This document shows positions 35,456 through 43,428 of a stretch of 64,000 nt of DNA, piece after piece. Numbering within the stretch: the first letter of the stretch is position 1; each line of letters begins with the position of its first letter. This stretch comes from CAKZNE01 sp002695025 (GTDB lineage: Bacteria > Bacteroidota > Bacteroidia > Flavobacteriales > Schleiferiaceae), in NCBI GenBank assembly GCA_913043285.1, contig CAJWML010000002.1, positions 186,001 to 250,000 of the forward strand, in the 5' to 3' direction. The notes beneath the pieces were generated by a model, which was not told the origin of the DNA, made no database searches, and worked only from the letters and a program-made list of their open reading frames with translations. Position numbers and translations under genes: made by a program.

Positions 35456-36750
35456 AACAAAGAGTGGTTATTACCGGATTAGGCGTGGTGGCACCTGGTG
35501 GTGTGGGAGTTACCGAGTTCAGGGAGGCCCTGGAGCAGGGACGTTCGGGGATTGAACATCTCGCGGAACTGGAAGAACTGGACTTTCGCTGCCAGTTGGG
35601 TGGTGTACCCAGGCTCACCGATGAACTGTTGAAAAGCAACTTTTCAGAACTGGAACGTAAGCGCCTTACCGCCAAGGGGGTGATCTACGGCATTATAGCC
35701 GGCCTGGAAGCCTGGAAAGATGCCGGGCTGCCGTTTCCGGCCAGCACCGAGGCTGAACCTCATTGGGATTACGGCTGTATTTTCGGTACCGGCATGAGTG
35801 GCGTGAATACGCTGCGTGATGCCATCTACAAAACTGATGACAAGAAGGTGCGAAAACTGGGTACTACGGTGGTAGAGCAAACCATGCCCAGTGGTATCAG
35901 CGCCTTTTTAGGTGGCCGCTTAGGTTTGGGTAATTGGGTTACCTCCAATTCATCGGCCTGTAGTACGGGTACTGAGTCGGTGATCATGGCTTTTGAGCGT
36001 ATCCGGGATGGCAAAGCCTCTATACTACTGGCGGGTAGTTGCGATGCCGATGGTCCGCACGTATGGGGAGGCTTTGATTCCATGCGGGTATTGACCTATC
36101 GCCATAATGAGGAACCTGAAAAAGCTTCCAGGCCCATGAGCGCTACCGCATCCGGCTTTGTGCCGGGTAGCGGAGGAGGAGCATTGGTTCTGGAAAGCCT
36201 GGACTCTGCCCTGCAAAGGGGAGCGTCTATTTACGGGGAGGTGATAGGCGGTTATACCAATTCAGGGGGACAACGCGGTACCGGTACTATGACCGCTCCT
36301 AACTCCCAGGGTACCCAGCGTTGTATACAAGGGGCCTTGCAGGACGCTGGCATTACTTCCCAGGATATTGATCTGATCTCAGGACATCTTACCTCTACCA
36401 TGGGCGATGTGCTGGAGGTGAGGAACTGGAGTGAAGCCTTGCACCGTTCCGGTACCGGTTTCCCCATGATCAACTCGGTAAAATCCATTACCGGGCATTG
36501 CCTGAGTGCGGCCGGGTCTATTGAGTGTGTGGCGGCCCTGTTGCAATTGAAGCATCAGTTTGTACATGCTTCCCTGAACTGTGAAGACCTGCATCCTGAG
36601 ATTGCTGCCTGCATTGACGAAAACCGGGTGGTACGAAAGACGGAATCCCATAAAATCAATATTATTGCGAAATCCAGCTTTGGCTTTGGCGATGTAAACA
36701 GTTGTGTCCTATTTAAAAAATATCCTACTCATGAACCGAACGGAAATTGA
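35452..36750 (+). CDS. Beta-ketoacyl-ACP synthase (FabF-like)
   Basis: Condensing enzyme of the cluster, 432 residues. Catalytic Cys170 is in SNSSACSTGTE, the first His in SGHLTSTMGD (family HGTSTxxND) and the second in TGHCLSAAGS. The altered HLTSTMGD suggests a divergent KAS II type. It would elongate acyl-ACP chains that later prime the type III PKS. Its last 20 bp overlap the ACP gene. Confidence 0.9.
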   Translation: MKQRVVITGLGVVAPGGVGVTEFREALEQGRSGIEHLAELEELDFRCQLGGVPRLTDELLKSNFSELERKRLTAKGVIYGIIAGLEAWKDAGLPFPASTEAEPHWDYGCIFGTGMSGVNTLRDAIYKTDDKKVRKLGTTVVEQTMPSGISAFLGGRLGLGNWVTSNSSACSTGTESVIMAFERIRDGKASILLAGSCDADGPHVWGGFDSMRVLTYRHNEEPEKASRPMSATASGFVPGSGGGALVLESLDSALQRGASIYGEVIGGYTNSGGQRGTGTMTAPNSQGTQRCIQGALQDAGITSQDIDLISGHLTSTMGDVLEVRNWSEALHRSGTGFPMINSVKSITGHCLSAAGSIECVAALLQLKHQFVHASLNCEDLHPEIAACIDENRVVRKTESHKINIIAKSSFGFGDVNSCVLFKKYPTHEPNGN

Positions 36751-36985
36751 AGAAAAACTGAAAGAGATCATACGCCCCTATGTACAAAATGAAGAGGCCT
36801 TTCAGAATATGACGGCTGATACGGATATGCTACGGGATCTACAGATCAATTCTGCGCACCTGGTAGACATCATCCTGGATATGGAGGAAGAGTTTGATAT
36901 TGAGATTGACGATACTACGGCTGAGAAAATGCTGACCGTTGGCGAGGCTATTGATATTACCGAAAAGCTTAGCCAGCAGGAATAA
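36731..36985 (+). CDS. Acyl carrier protein of the phenolic-lipid cluster
   Basis: An 84-residue ACP from ATG 36731 (the longer frame from 36704 lies wholly inside the ketosynthase). Four-helix ACP pattern; the phosphopantetheine Ser is Ser41 in LQINSAHLVDIILDME, where the usual DSL is NSA. Following DMEEEFDIEI is the conserved acidic helix II. The gap to the opposing CvfB gene is one base, with no terminator seen between them. Confidence 0.9.
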   Translation: MNRTEIEEKLKEIIRPYVQNEEAFQNMTADTDMLRDLQINSAHLVDIILDMEEEFDIEIDDTTAEKMLTVGEAIDITEKLSQQE

Positions 36986-36986
36986 G

Positions 36987-37814
36987 CTAAACTAAACGGA
37001 TACCATCCTCACCAATGGTGATGCGTTTTTCCTTGTAAAGCCCACCAATGGCTTTTTTAAAGGTCTTTTTACTCATCTCCAGCCTGCGGGTGATCTCGGC
37101 AGGATCGCTTTTATCGTGCAGGGGGAGAAAGCCGTTGTTTTTAGCCAACACCTGCAGTATTTTCTGTGCGTTGGGTTCAATACTACCGTAACCCTGTTTT
37201 TCCAGGCTCAGGTCTATCTTACCATCTTCACGTACTTTTTTCACAAAGCCTCTCATACGTTTACCGGGGGTAATCCGCTTGAATAATTCATTGGAATAAA
37301 TCAATCCCAGGTAGCGGTTATCAATAATGGCGTTGAAGCCCAGATCGGTGGGACGGACAATCAGCAGATCCACTTCCTGATCAGTTTTCAGGTCAATTTC
37401 TTCTTTCTCAGTATAGTCCTCAACTCTCGAAGAAGCCACCAGGCGCCCGCTCATTTCGTCCAGGTACATATACACCACGTAGGAGTTTCCCTCCTGCATG
37501 CGTTTTTCCTGTTCGGCAAAAGGCACAAAGAGGTCTTTTTCGAGACCCCAATCTAAAAAGGCACCGTGTGAAGAGGTATGTCTTACCAGAAGGTAGGCGT
37601 AATTACCCTCGGTTACTTTGGGTTTGAGGGTGGTCGCCACAGGTCTTTCTTCACCGTCCAGGTATACGAACACTTCCATTTCCTGGCCAATTTCAAAGTG
37701 GTCAGGCACGTATTTATTGGGAAGCAGTACTTCGTTTTCTTCCTGATCCTGTAAGTAAATGCCATGATCGGTTTTTCGGGTAATACCAAGGGTGTTGTAT
37801 TTTCCTAATTCCAC
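36987..37814 (-). CDS. CvfB/YitL-type S1 RNA-binding protein
   Basis: A 275-residue protein of the conserved virulence factor B family, an S1-like OB-fold protein of Firmicutes and Bacteroidota. Successive S1-like domains are readable: residues 1-65 (GIYLQDQEENEVLLPNKYV), 65-130 (GAFLDWGLEKDLFVPFAEQ) and 150-210 (GFNAIIDNRYLGLIYSNEL), followed by a winged-helix-like tail with TRRLEMSKKTFKKAIGGLY. RNA binding is likely; cellular target unknown. Converges on the ACP gene. Confidence 0.88.
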   Translation of the reverse strand: MELGKYNTLGITRKTDHGIYLQDQEENEVLLPNKYVPDHFEIGQEMEVFVYLDGEERPVATTLKPKVTEGNYAYLLVRHTSSHGAFLDWGLEKDLFVPFAEQEKRMQEGNSYVVYMYLDEMSGRLVASSRVEDYTEKEEIDLKTDQEVDLLIVRPTDLGFNAIIDNRYLGLIYSNELFKRITPGKRMRGFVKKVREDGKIDLSLEKQGYGSIEPNAQKILQVLAKNNGFLPLHDKSDPAEITRRLEMSKKTFKKAIGGLYKEKRITIGEDGIRLV

Positions 37815-37905
37815 AGGAAGAGTTTTAATGTTGAAGGTTCAAAGTTCAAAGTTGGAAACAACAAAGTTAGGGATATTAAAGTAGCTGTTGTTTTACATTC
37901 GCATT

Positions 37906-38961
37906 ATGCTTAAACCCATAATTATAAGCCTCATTCTCCTGGTAGCAGGCTGTGCCCCAGCCGTGGAGCATACTAAAGATGATGTTGAAGCCCGCAGGGA
38001 AGGGCAAAAAGAGGCGGTTAATCCAACTTCTACCGGGGTGTTGCCTACTGATACGTTAGAGCGCCATGCACTGGCTACTTTTGACACTAACGGACCCTAT
38101 GCCTGGTATCAGCCGGCTTGTATACAGGTCAACGCCCAAACCCGTGCCATTCTCTTTTTTGATCCGCATGGTGATGGTGCCCATCCTTTACGCCTGTATC
38201 GCCATCTGGCCGATGAATTCGGAATGGTACTGATGGGGTCCAATGAATCCGAAAACGGGATGAGCATGGAACAGATCCTGCCGCACGTAAGAGAAATGCT
38301 GCTTGCTGCGGAGAAGGCGGGGATCCGAAAGGAGCAGGTGACCTTCTGCGGTTTTAGTGGCGGGGCCAAAGTAGCGTTGTATACGGCCAATAGTATTCCG
38401 GGTATCACCAAGGTTATCTATTGCGGAGCTTCTTTGAATATTCCCCTGCGCAGTGATCTTGCATTACTGGGTTTTGCCGGTCGCCTGGATATGAATTATA
38501 CGGATATGGTACAGTTTGAATGGTACCTGCAGAGTCAGCCACAAGAACATTATTTGGTGGAGTGGGAGGGTGACCACCGTTTCCCGGATGCCGAGGTGTT
38601 TCGTGATGGTTTTCGCTTTGCTACGGCTAAGCCACTTAATCTGGCTGGTAAAGAGATCACCATCACCCCAAACGAAGTTCGGGAAGAACAGCAGAAAAAA
38701 CAGTATCTCTACAATGCTCTGTTGCAGGAGGACCTGGGCTGGTGGCAGCAAACCGTACAAAAGATGAAAGCCAGCCCTACGCCCATGGATCAACGTTTGC
38801 TCGGCTTTATTTCGCTGGCCTGCTACTCCCTGGGCAATCGTGCGGCCCAACAAAGGAATACGGCTCTTTTAGAAAAGATCATTCCCGTTTACCGCGCGGT
38901 AGACCTGGAAAGTGAAGGGCCGGGGGAGTTGGTTGCAAAGTTGGAAGGTTTAAAGATGTAA
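37906..38961 (+). CDS. Lipoprotein with alpha/beta-hydrolase features
   Basis: A 351-residue lipoprotein from ATG 37906, with lipobox LVAGC (about Cys16) after a hydrophobic stretch. Central FCGFSGGAKVALY fits the G-x-S-x-G nucleophile elbow, and EWEGDHRFPDAEVF may hold the late catalytic His. Before the elbow FFDPHGDGAHPLRLYRHLAD looks like the oxyanion loop. Probably an esterase- or dienelactone-hydrolase-like surface or periplasmic enzyme of unknown substrate. Followed by repeats at 38936-39020. Confidence 0.7.
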   Translation: MLKPIIISLILLVAGCAPAVEHTKDDVEARREGQKEAVNPTSTGVLPTDTLERHALATFDTNGPYAWYQPACIQVNAQTRAILFFDPHGDGAHPLRLYRHLADEFGMVLMGSNESENGMSMEQILPHVREMLLAAEKAGIRKEQVTFCGFSGGAKVALYTANSIPGITKVIYCGASLNIPLRSDLALLGFAGRLDMNYTDMVQFEWYLQSQPQEHYLVEWEGDHRFPDAEVFRDGFRFATAKPLNLAGKEITITPNEVREEQQKKQYLYNALLQEDLGWWQQTVQKMKASPTPMDQRLLGFISLACYSLGNRAAQQRNTALLEKIIPVYRAVDLESEGPGELVAKLEGLKM

Positions 38962-39020
38962 GGTTGTAAAGTTTTAAAGTTTGAAGGTTATAAGGTTTTA
39001 AAGTTGCAAGGCTGTAAGGT
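38936..39020. repeat. Degenerate AAAGTT/AAGGTT short repeats
   Basis: Many imperfect copies of AAAGTT and AAGGTT with 6-9 bp period (for example TTTAAAGTTTGAAGGTTATA). Related tracts lie at 37826-37868, 41355-41660 and 44840-44875. Noncoding, low complexity, near gene ends. Confidence 0.55.
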
Positions 39021-39094
39021 GACAAAATTTTGCGGGTCACTACGTGTGTGAGCCTCTTTAAGTGTCCTAGTTATGAACCCCAATAACATAGATT

Positions 39095-39193
39095 ATGGAA
39101 ACTATAAAGAAAAACCTGGTACTGATGATCCCTTTGTTTATGATCATTACCATTGTGCTGATAGCCCTACACGTGAAAGCCATCTACGCTTAA
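39095..39193 (+). CDS. Possible 32-residue membrane peptide
   Basis: ATG, 32 codons, TAA. It begins METIKKNLVLMIPLFMIITI (hydrophobic from residue 8) and ends HVKAIYA: one short cytosolic basic head, one membrane helix, short tail. It overlaps the end of tex by 4 bp. The form is typical of small single-span proteins. Below normal gene-finder limits, so easily missed; no homologue can be named. Confidence 0.45.
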   Translation: METIKKNLVLMIPLFMIITIVLIALHVKAIYA

Positions 39194-41319
39194 GCCTCCT
39201 TCATGCTCAGTTGTATGCGCTTACGGGCTATATCCACTTCCAGTACTTTTACCTGTACTTCCTGGTTGAGACGTACGATCTCGTTGGGATCACTTACAAA
39301 GCGATCCGCCAGTTGGGAGATGTGTACCAGTCCGTCCTGCTTGGCGCCTACATCTACAAAGGCTCCGAACCTGGTGATATTGGTCACCAGTCCCGGCAGT
39401 ATCATACCTTCCTTCAGGTCTTCCACCTTGCGGATGTTGGGGTCAAATGAAAATACTTTGACCTTGCCACGCGGATCGCGGCCTACCTTGGCCAGTTCCT
39501 CCACAATGTCCTTTAAGGTGGGCAAACCGGTCTGATCCGTCACGTAATTATTTAGGGTGATCTTTTGCAGGCTTTCCCTGGAGCCGATCAACCTTTCCAC
39601 CGGCACCCCCATATCTTTGGCCATCCGCTTTACTACGGTATAGCTCTCCGGGTGTACGGCAGAATTATCCAGCGGGTTATCCCCATCCGGAATACGGAGA
39701 AAACCGGCTGCCTGCTCATAAGCTTTGGGGCCTAAGCCTTTTACATTCAGCAGTTCCTTCCGGTTTTGGAAAGCACCGTTCTCTGCCCGGTGTTCCACTA
39801 TGGTTTCCGCCAGTTTGGGCCCTAATCCGGAAATGTAATTCAGCAGGTGCTTACTGGCGGTATTGAGATTAACGCCCACCTGGTTCACCACGCTTTCCAC
39901 TACGGTATCCAGGCTCTTCTTCAACTGGTTCTGGTCCACATCGTGCTGGTATTGGCCTACGCCAATGGACTTCGGATCAATCTTCACCAGCTCGGCCAAG
40001 GGGTCCATCAACCTGCGGCCAATGGATACTGCTCCGCGTACGGTTACATCGTAGGTGGGGAATTCCTCCCGCGCTACTTTGGATGCGGAGTATACGGAAG
40101 CTCCGGCCTCGTTCACCATGAATACGGTGACGTCTTTTTTGAGGCGCAAACGCTTTTGAATGAAATCCTCGGTTTCCCGGCCGGCCGTACCGTTGCCAAT
40201 AGCGATGGTCTCTACTTTATAGGCTTCCACGAGATTGCTGATCTTGGCGGCTGCCTTGCCGCCTTCGGACTGTGGCGGGTGGGGATAAATATTTTCGTTG
40301 TGCAGCAGGTTGCCCTGTTCATCCAGACACACCACTTTACAGCCGGTACGGAAACCGGGATCAATGGCCAGGATGCGTTTGGGGCCGAGGGGAGGGGTGA
40401 GCAGGAGCTGCCGGAGGTTCTCGGCAAATACGGCAATAGCTTCGGTATCGGCTTTTTCCTTGCTGCTGTTGCGGAATTCTGTTTCTATGGAGGGGGCCAG
40501 CAGGCGTTTGTAGGCATCCTTCACCGCCATTTTCACTTGTTCGGCTGCCTCGTTGCGGCCTTTTACAAAAATGCGTTCCAACTGATCCAGGGCCTTCTCT
40601 TCCGGGGGAGCTATGGAAACGCGGATGATACCTTCCTCTTCGGCACGCCTCAGCGCCAGCATCCGGTGGCTGGGAATACGTTTTAAGGCTTCGGAAAATT
40701 TAAAATAGTCGCTGTACTTGGCGCCTTCCTCTTCTTTTCCTTTTACGAGTTTGGAGGTGATGGTGGCTTCCCGCTCAAAAAGCCTGCGGACGGTATTCCG
40801 GGCGTAGGCGCGCTCGTTGATCCATTCGGCCATAATATCGCGGGCTCCGGCCAGGGCTTCTTCAGCATCTGCAACTTCTGCAGAGGTAAAGCGTTCGGCA
40901 AAGCTGTATACATCGGTAAGGTCCTGCTTCATCAGGGTGCCGGCCAGGGGCTCGAGACCTTTTTCGCGGGCCACACTGGCGCGGGTCTTACGCTTGGGCT
41001 TATAGGGCAGGTATATATCTTCCAGCTCGGTAGCGGACCAGGTGTTGCTGATCTTTTCTTCCAGTTCAGCGGTCAGCTGCCCCTGTTCGCGGATACTCTC
41101 CAAAATGGATTGCCTGCGCTTCAGCAGCTCCTGTAAGCGTTGGTAAGCTTCCTTTACATTTCCCACTTGTACTTCATCCAGGCTGCCGGTCATTTCCTTG
41201 CGATAGCGGGAAATAAAAGGCACGGTGGCACCTTCATCCAGCAGGGTTAAGGTGTTTTGTACGGAGCGGGAGGGGAGGTTGAGTTGTTTAGAGAGTATGG
41301 GTATGAGTTGTGCGGACAT
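39190..41319 (-). CDS. tex: Tex-family RNA-binding transcription accessory protein
   Basis: A 709-residue cytosolic protein from ATG 41319 (MSAQLIPILSKQL; the frame opens 7 codons earlier but those are unlike Tex). Order: N-terminal helical domain with VPFISRYRKEMTGSLDE (a Tex hallmark), YqgF/RNase H-like fold with ILAIDPGFRTGCKVV, helix-hairpin-helix segments (GLGPKLAETIVEHR, KGLGPKAYEQAA) and a C-terminal S1 domain (ITRFGAFVDVGAKQDGLVHIS). Tex proteins bind nucleic acid and affect transcription; detailed mechanism is unresolved. Its final bases overlap the small membrane peptide. Confidence 0.95.
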   Translation of the reverse strand: MSAQLIPILSKQLNLPSRSVQNTLTLLDEGATVPFISRYRKEMTGSLDEVQVGNVKEAYQRLQELLKRRQSILESIREQGQLTAELEEKISNTWSATELEDIYLPYKPKRKTRASVAREKGLEPLAGTLMKQDLTDVYSFAERFTSAEVADAEEALAGARDIMAEWINERAYARNTVRRLFEREATITSKLVKGKEEEGAKYSDYFKFSEALKRIPSHRMLALRRAEEEGIIRVSIAPPEEKALDQLERIFVKGRNEAAEQVKMAVKDAYKRLLAPSIETEFRNSSKEKADTEAIAVFAENLRQLLLTPPLGPKRILAIDPGFRTGCKVVCLDEQGNLLHNENIYPHPPQSEGGKAAAKISNLVEAYKVETIAIGNGTAGRETEDFIQKRLRLKKDVTVFMVNEAGASVYSASKVAREEFPTYDVTVRGAVSIGRRLMDPLAELVKIDPKSIGVGQYQHDVDQNQLKKSLDTVVESVVNQVGVNLNTASKHLLNYISGLGPKLAETIVEHRAENGAFQNRKELLNVKGLGPKAYEQAAGFLRIPDGDNPLDNSAVHPESYTVVKRMAKDMGVPVERLIGSRESLQKITLNNYVTDQTGLPTLKDIVEELAKVGRDPRGKVKVFSFDPNIRKVEDLKEGMILPGLVTNITRFGAFVDVGAKQDGLVHISQLADRFVSDPNEIVRLNQEVQVKVLEVDIARKRIQLSMKEA

Positions 41320-41354
41320 GGTTTTGTTTCTGGGCCGCAAAGGTAGGGTAGTGT

Positions 41355-41660
41355 TTTAAGGTTTTAAAGTTGAAGGTTTAAGGTTGAAAGTTGGTGGTTC
41401 TAAGGTCTTCGATACATCACGCCTGTGGCGTGACACTCAGACTGACAGTTGGTTTTATTGAGGGGGGTATTTGGTTGAAGGTTTTTGGTTTGAGTTACTT
41501 TATGCGGGGCAATGTTGTAAAAGTTGCAAGGTTTTAAAGTTGTAAGGGGGGGAGGGTTGAAAGTTTAAGGTTGAGGGTTTTGAGTTATTTCATTTGGGAG
41601 GTGAGTTAGGGATGGGTTGTAAAGTTGTAAGGTTTTAAGGGGAGGGTTAAAAGTTCAAGG
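41355..41660. repeat. Long tract of degenerate AAAGTT/AAGGTT repeats
   Basis: About 300 bp built from imperfect copies of AAAGTT, AAGGTT and GTTGAAGG blocks, broken by the hairpin repeat at 41417. Same class as the tracts at 38936-39020 and 44840-44875. No coding potential. Confidence 0.6.
41417..41451. repeat. Hairpin repeat with TCACGCC/GGCGTGA stem, copy 1
   Basis: A perfect 7-bp stem around TGT is followed by CACTCAGACTGAC. A weaker copy lies at 41679-41716 (GGCGTGATATTCAGACTGAC with a degenerate left arm). Both are embedded in the low-complexity tract, suggesting a dispersed Bacteroidota repeat element. Confidence 0.5.
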
Positions 41661-41933
41661 TTCTAAGTTGAAGGTGTTTCATGCCTAATGCAGTTGGCGT
41701 GATATTCAGACTGACGGATGGGTTTCTATAGTGTTATGTACGCTTTATCCATGCTTTATCTACGGAGTATCTACGCCTTTGATACGTATCAAGCTCGTGG
41801 CAACCTCCTGTTAAACCCGTGTTAAAGGCTCGTCAATTGAAAACTATGGGGAACGATGGGCATAGGTTTATAACGGCCCGGTTCTTATGCTGGTATGCGG
41901 ATGCGAGGGTAAAGGGTGCCAGGTTTTGGGGCT
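41661..41933. other. Intergenic stretch with no gene seen
   Basis: Contains the second, degenerate hairpin copy (41679-41716). The remainder has a mildly T-rich composition and no open frame of note. Confidence 0.5.
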
Positions 41934-42449
41934 TTAGTTTTTTATTTCAAATTCAGTCTCAAATTGCGCCATAAGCTCCCTGTCATTCAGGAAATTCTTC
42001 ACTGTCCCAAATATTTTATAATTCCCTTGCTGGAGTGAATCAAAGTAGATTCTACCACAAGAATAGCGCGGACGGAAATGATAGTTTAGGCATACCTTTG
42101 CTTCATCTCTGTAACAAGAATCTATTACCACATAGTTGTCCTCTAACCGAGAAAACATCGGAGACTCTAATGAAAAAGAAGCCATCTCTGAGCTTATAAT
42201 TGAATCTCTTGTCCAGGCTTGAGCTCCAAACCAACAGGTAATGTTGCTGGCGTGAAACGAATTCATAAGCCATAAAACATCTGATTTTAAAGTAACTAAT
42301 TGAAGCTTTATAAGAGTTTTTTGATAGGTGCTTTCAGGATTGTCAACAAGATAATTTTTAAAATCGATCCCATGATCAAATTTGGATAGTAAATTTTGAA
42401 TGCTATCTAAAGTACTGTTGTAAAGTCCTTCAATCTCGTTCGCTCCCAT
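41934..42449 (-). CDS. Hypothetical protein, resembles C-terminal part of GldM N-domain (possible split gene)
   Basis: A 171-residue protein from ATG 42449. TYQKTLIKLQLVTLKSDVLWL resembles the GldM helix with the pattern TLLxKLQNDVRNAE, and the protein ends in a short beta-like segment (GTVKNFLNDRELMAQFETEF). No signal peptide. It starts 7 bp after the stop of the upstream lipoprotein, which itself resembles the start of the GldM N-domain; the two may be one gene broken by a frameshift or a natural coupled pair. Sequence is visibly AT-richer than flanking genes. Confidence 0.55.
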   Translation of the reverse strand: MGANEIEGLYNSTLDSIQNLLSKFDHGIDFKNYLVDNPESTYQKTLIKLQLVTLKSDVLWLMNSFHASNITCWFGAQAWTRDSIISSEMASFSLESPMFSRLEDNYVVIDSCYRDEAKVCLNYHFRPRYSCGRIYFDSLQQGNYKIFGTVKNFLNDRELMAQFETEFEIKN

Positions 42450-42456
42450 GTTCGAA

Positions 42457-42711
42457 TTAGATATTTTTATTTACACATTTATCCATCAGGTTAATAACTT
42501 TAAACGCAGTATTCCATTGAATTTTTAATCGATCTGGACTCTCCACGTAATTGGCGGATAACATTGAATACTGGTACCCGGCTGTTTTCTCCTGTCGTAA
42601 TATTGCTTGGTTACTCAATTCCAATATAGAGTCAATGGCATTTTTTCGTTGAGAATCGCATGATAAAATCAACAAGATAATTACCATCAAAGCACTTAAT
42701 AGTCTCGTCAT
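42457..42711 (-). CDS. Small lipoprotein, resembles first part of GldM N-domain (possible split gene)
   Basis: An 84-residue lipoprotein from ATG 42711 (lipobox LILSC). The body, LELSNQAILRQEKTAGYQYS and then IQWNTAFKVINLMDK, has the GldM-like W-x-x-A-x-x-V pattern before the region continued in the next gene. Its stop is 7 bp before the next ATG and the two frames differ by one, so a single indel would join them. The longer frame to 42786 crosses the attC-like element and is not preferred. Confidence 0.55.
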   Translation of the reverse strand: MTRLLSALMVIILLILSCDSQRKNAIDSILELSNQAILRQEKTAGYQYSMLSANYVESPDRLKIQWNTAFKVINLMDKCVNKNI

Positions 42712-42723
42712 GTCTTCAATTAA

Positions 42724-42842
42724 TGCTAACGGTATGGCTACGAAATATAGGGCAATTAGAAGCAGCCTGCCTGTTCGCAGAGACAAAGCTTGCTAAAAAC
42801 ACGAAATTTGAAGAAACAACTGACCGCCCTATGTTTTATACC
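42724..42842 (-). repeat. attC-like inverted repeat element A
   Basis: Between two cassette-like genes. Minus-strand 3' core GTTAGCA (42724-42730, similar to GTTRRRY). Nested complementary arms: GGTAT (42731-42735) with ATACC (42838-42842), and ATAGGGC (42747-42753) with GCCCTAT (42826-42832). The outer 5' core (RYYYAAC) is not found; it may be decayed. A long imperfect hairpin with unpaired spacers fits an attC layout. Confidence 0.45.
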
Positions 42843-42874
42843 CATTATTGCCGCATCGTGCTTTTTTAGTTTTT

Positions 42875-43279
42875 TCATTCGGTCAAAAAGTCAAGCTCTC
42901 CTTGGTCAATTCCTTTGATGTACTGTTCCGGATTACCTTTTTTGTCTGTAAATGCTATAACAACTCCATTTGCACTTTTTGTGTAGATTAGTCTGAAGTC
43001 GCCCTGCGAAACGTAAATGTCACCAATGTGGGAAGCTGGACTTGACTGCCAACCGTTCAAATTGTTTTTTACAAAGTTGACAAGCTTAATCCACTTTTCA
43101 GAATTCACCTTAATCTCTTCGGTTTCATTAGAACTAAGTCCTGTTTCAAGATCGACTGTCCTAATTGTGAAAGAGAACGGAGATTTTTGGTCAATAACAT
43201 CATTTAATTCCAAGTCGGTTTGGCAACTTGTCATTGCTAAACTTAAAATCAAAGTTATTATCGGAATTATCTGTTTCAT
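42875..43279 (-). CDS. Small lipoprotein of unknown function (cassette gene)
   Basis: A 134-residue lipoprotein from ATG 43279, with lipobox MTSC then QTDLELNDVIDQ. The mature part ends in a 'SQGDFRLIYTKSANGVVIAF' beta-type segment and TDKKGNPEQYIKGIDQGELD. No known family. It lies between two attC-like elements and shares their strand and AT-richness. Short leader from the element's GTTGTGC core to the start codon. Confidence 0.68.
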   Translation of the reverse strand: MKQIIPIITLILSLAMTSCQTDLELNDVIDQKSPFSFTIRTVDLETGLSSNETEEIKVNSEKWIKLVNFVKNNLNGWQSSPASHIGDIYVSQGDFRLIYTKSANGVVIAFTDKKGNPEQYIKGIDQGELDFLTE

Positions 43280-43297
43280 TGTCTTTTTTCGCATGAC

Positions 43298-43428
43298 GCA
43301 CAACGGTTTTAATAAACGCAGAGCGGCTTCGTCCGTGTTGTTGTAAAGAAACGAAAGGTTTCTCTGTCCACCGTAAAGCTATTGCCGGAGCGGGGTTAAA
43401 GCCGACTTGAGTTTATTTTTTGTTGGGC
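43298..43428 (-). repeat. attC-like inverted repeat element B
   Basis: The best example. In minus orientation: RYYYAAC core GCCCAAC (43422-43428, next to the stop codon), then AATAAAC (pairs with GTTTATT), CGGCTT (pairs with AAGCCG), and terminal core GTTGTGC (43298-43304), close to GTTRRRY. On the plus strand GTTTATT is 43411-43417, AATAAAC 43311-43317, AAGCCG 43399-43404 and CGGCTT 43324-43329. The inner loop carries a GAAAC/GTTTC hairpin. This arrangement is the attC pattern: complementary outer and inner boxes with unpaired spacers over about 131 bp. Confidence 0.6.

Noticed and set aside
39847..40686. A 279-codon plus-strand frame inside the tex region
   Set aside because: It is a shadow of tex on the opposite strand; its composition is a mirror of Tex motifs and it has no start signal or family.
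41355..41660. CRISPR-like spacing in the AAAGTT tract
   Set aside because: Repeats are short, imperfect and without unique spacers of constant length, and no cas gene is present.
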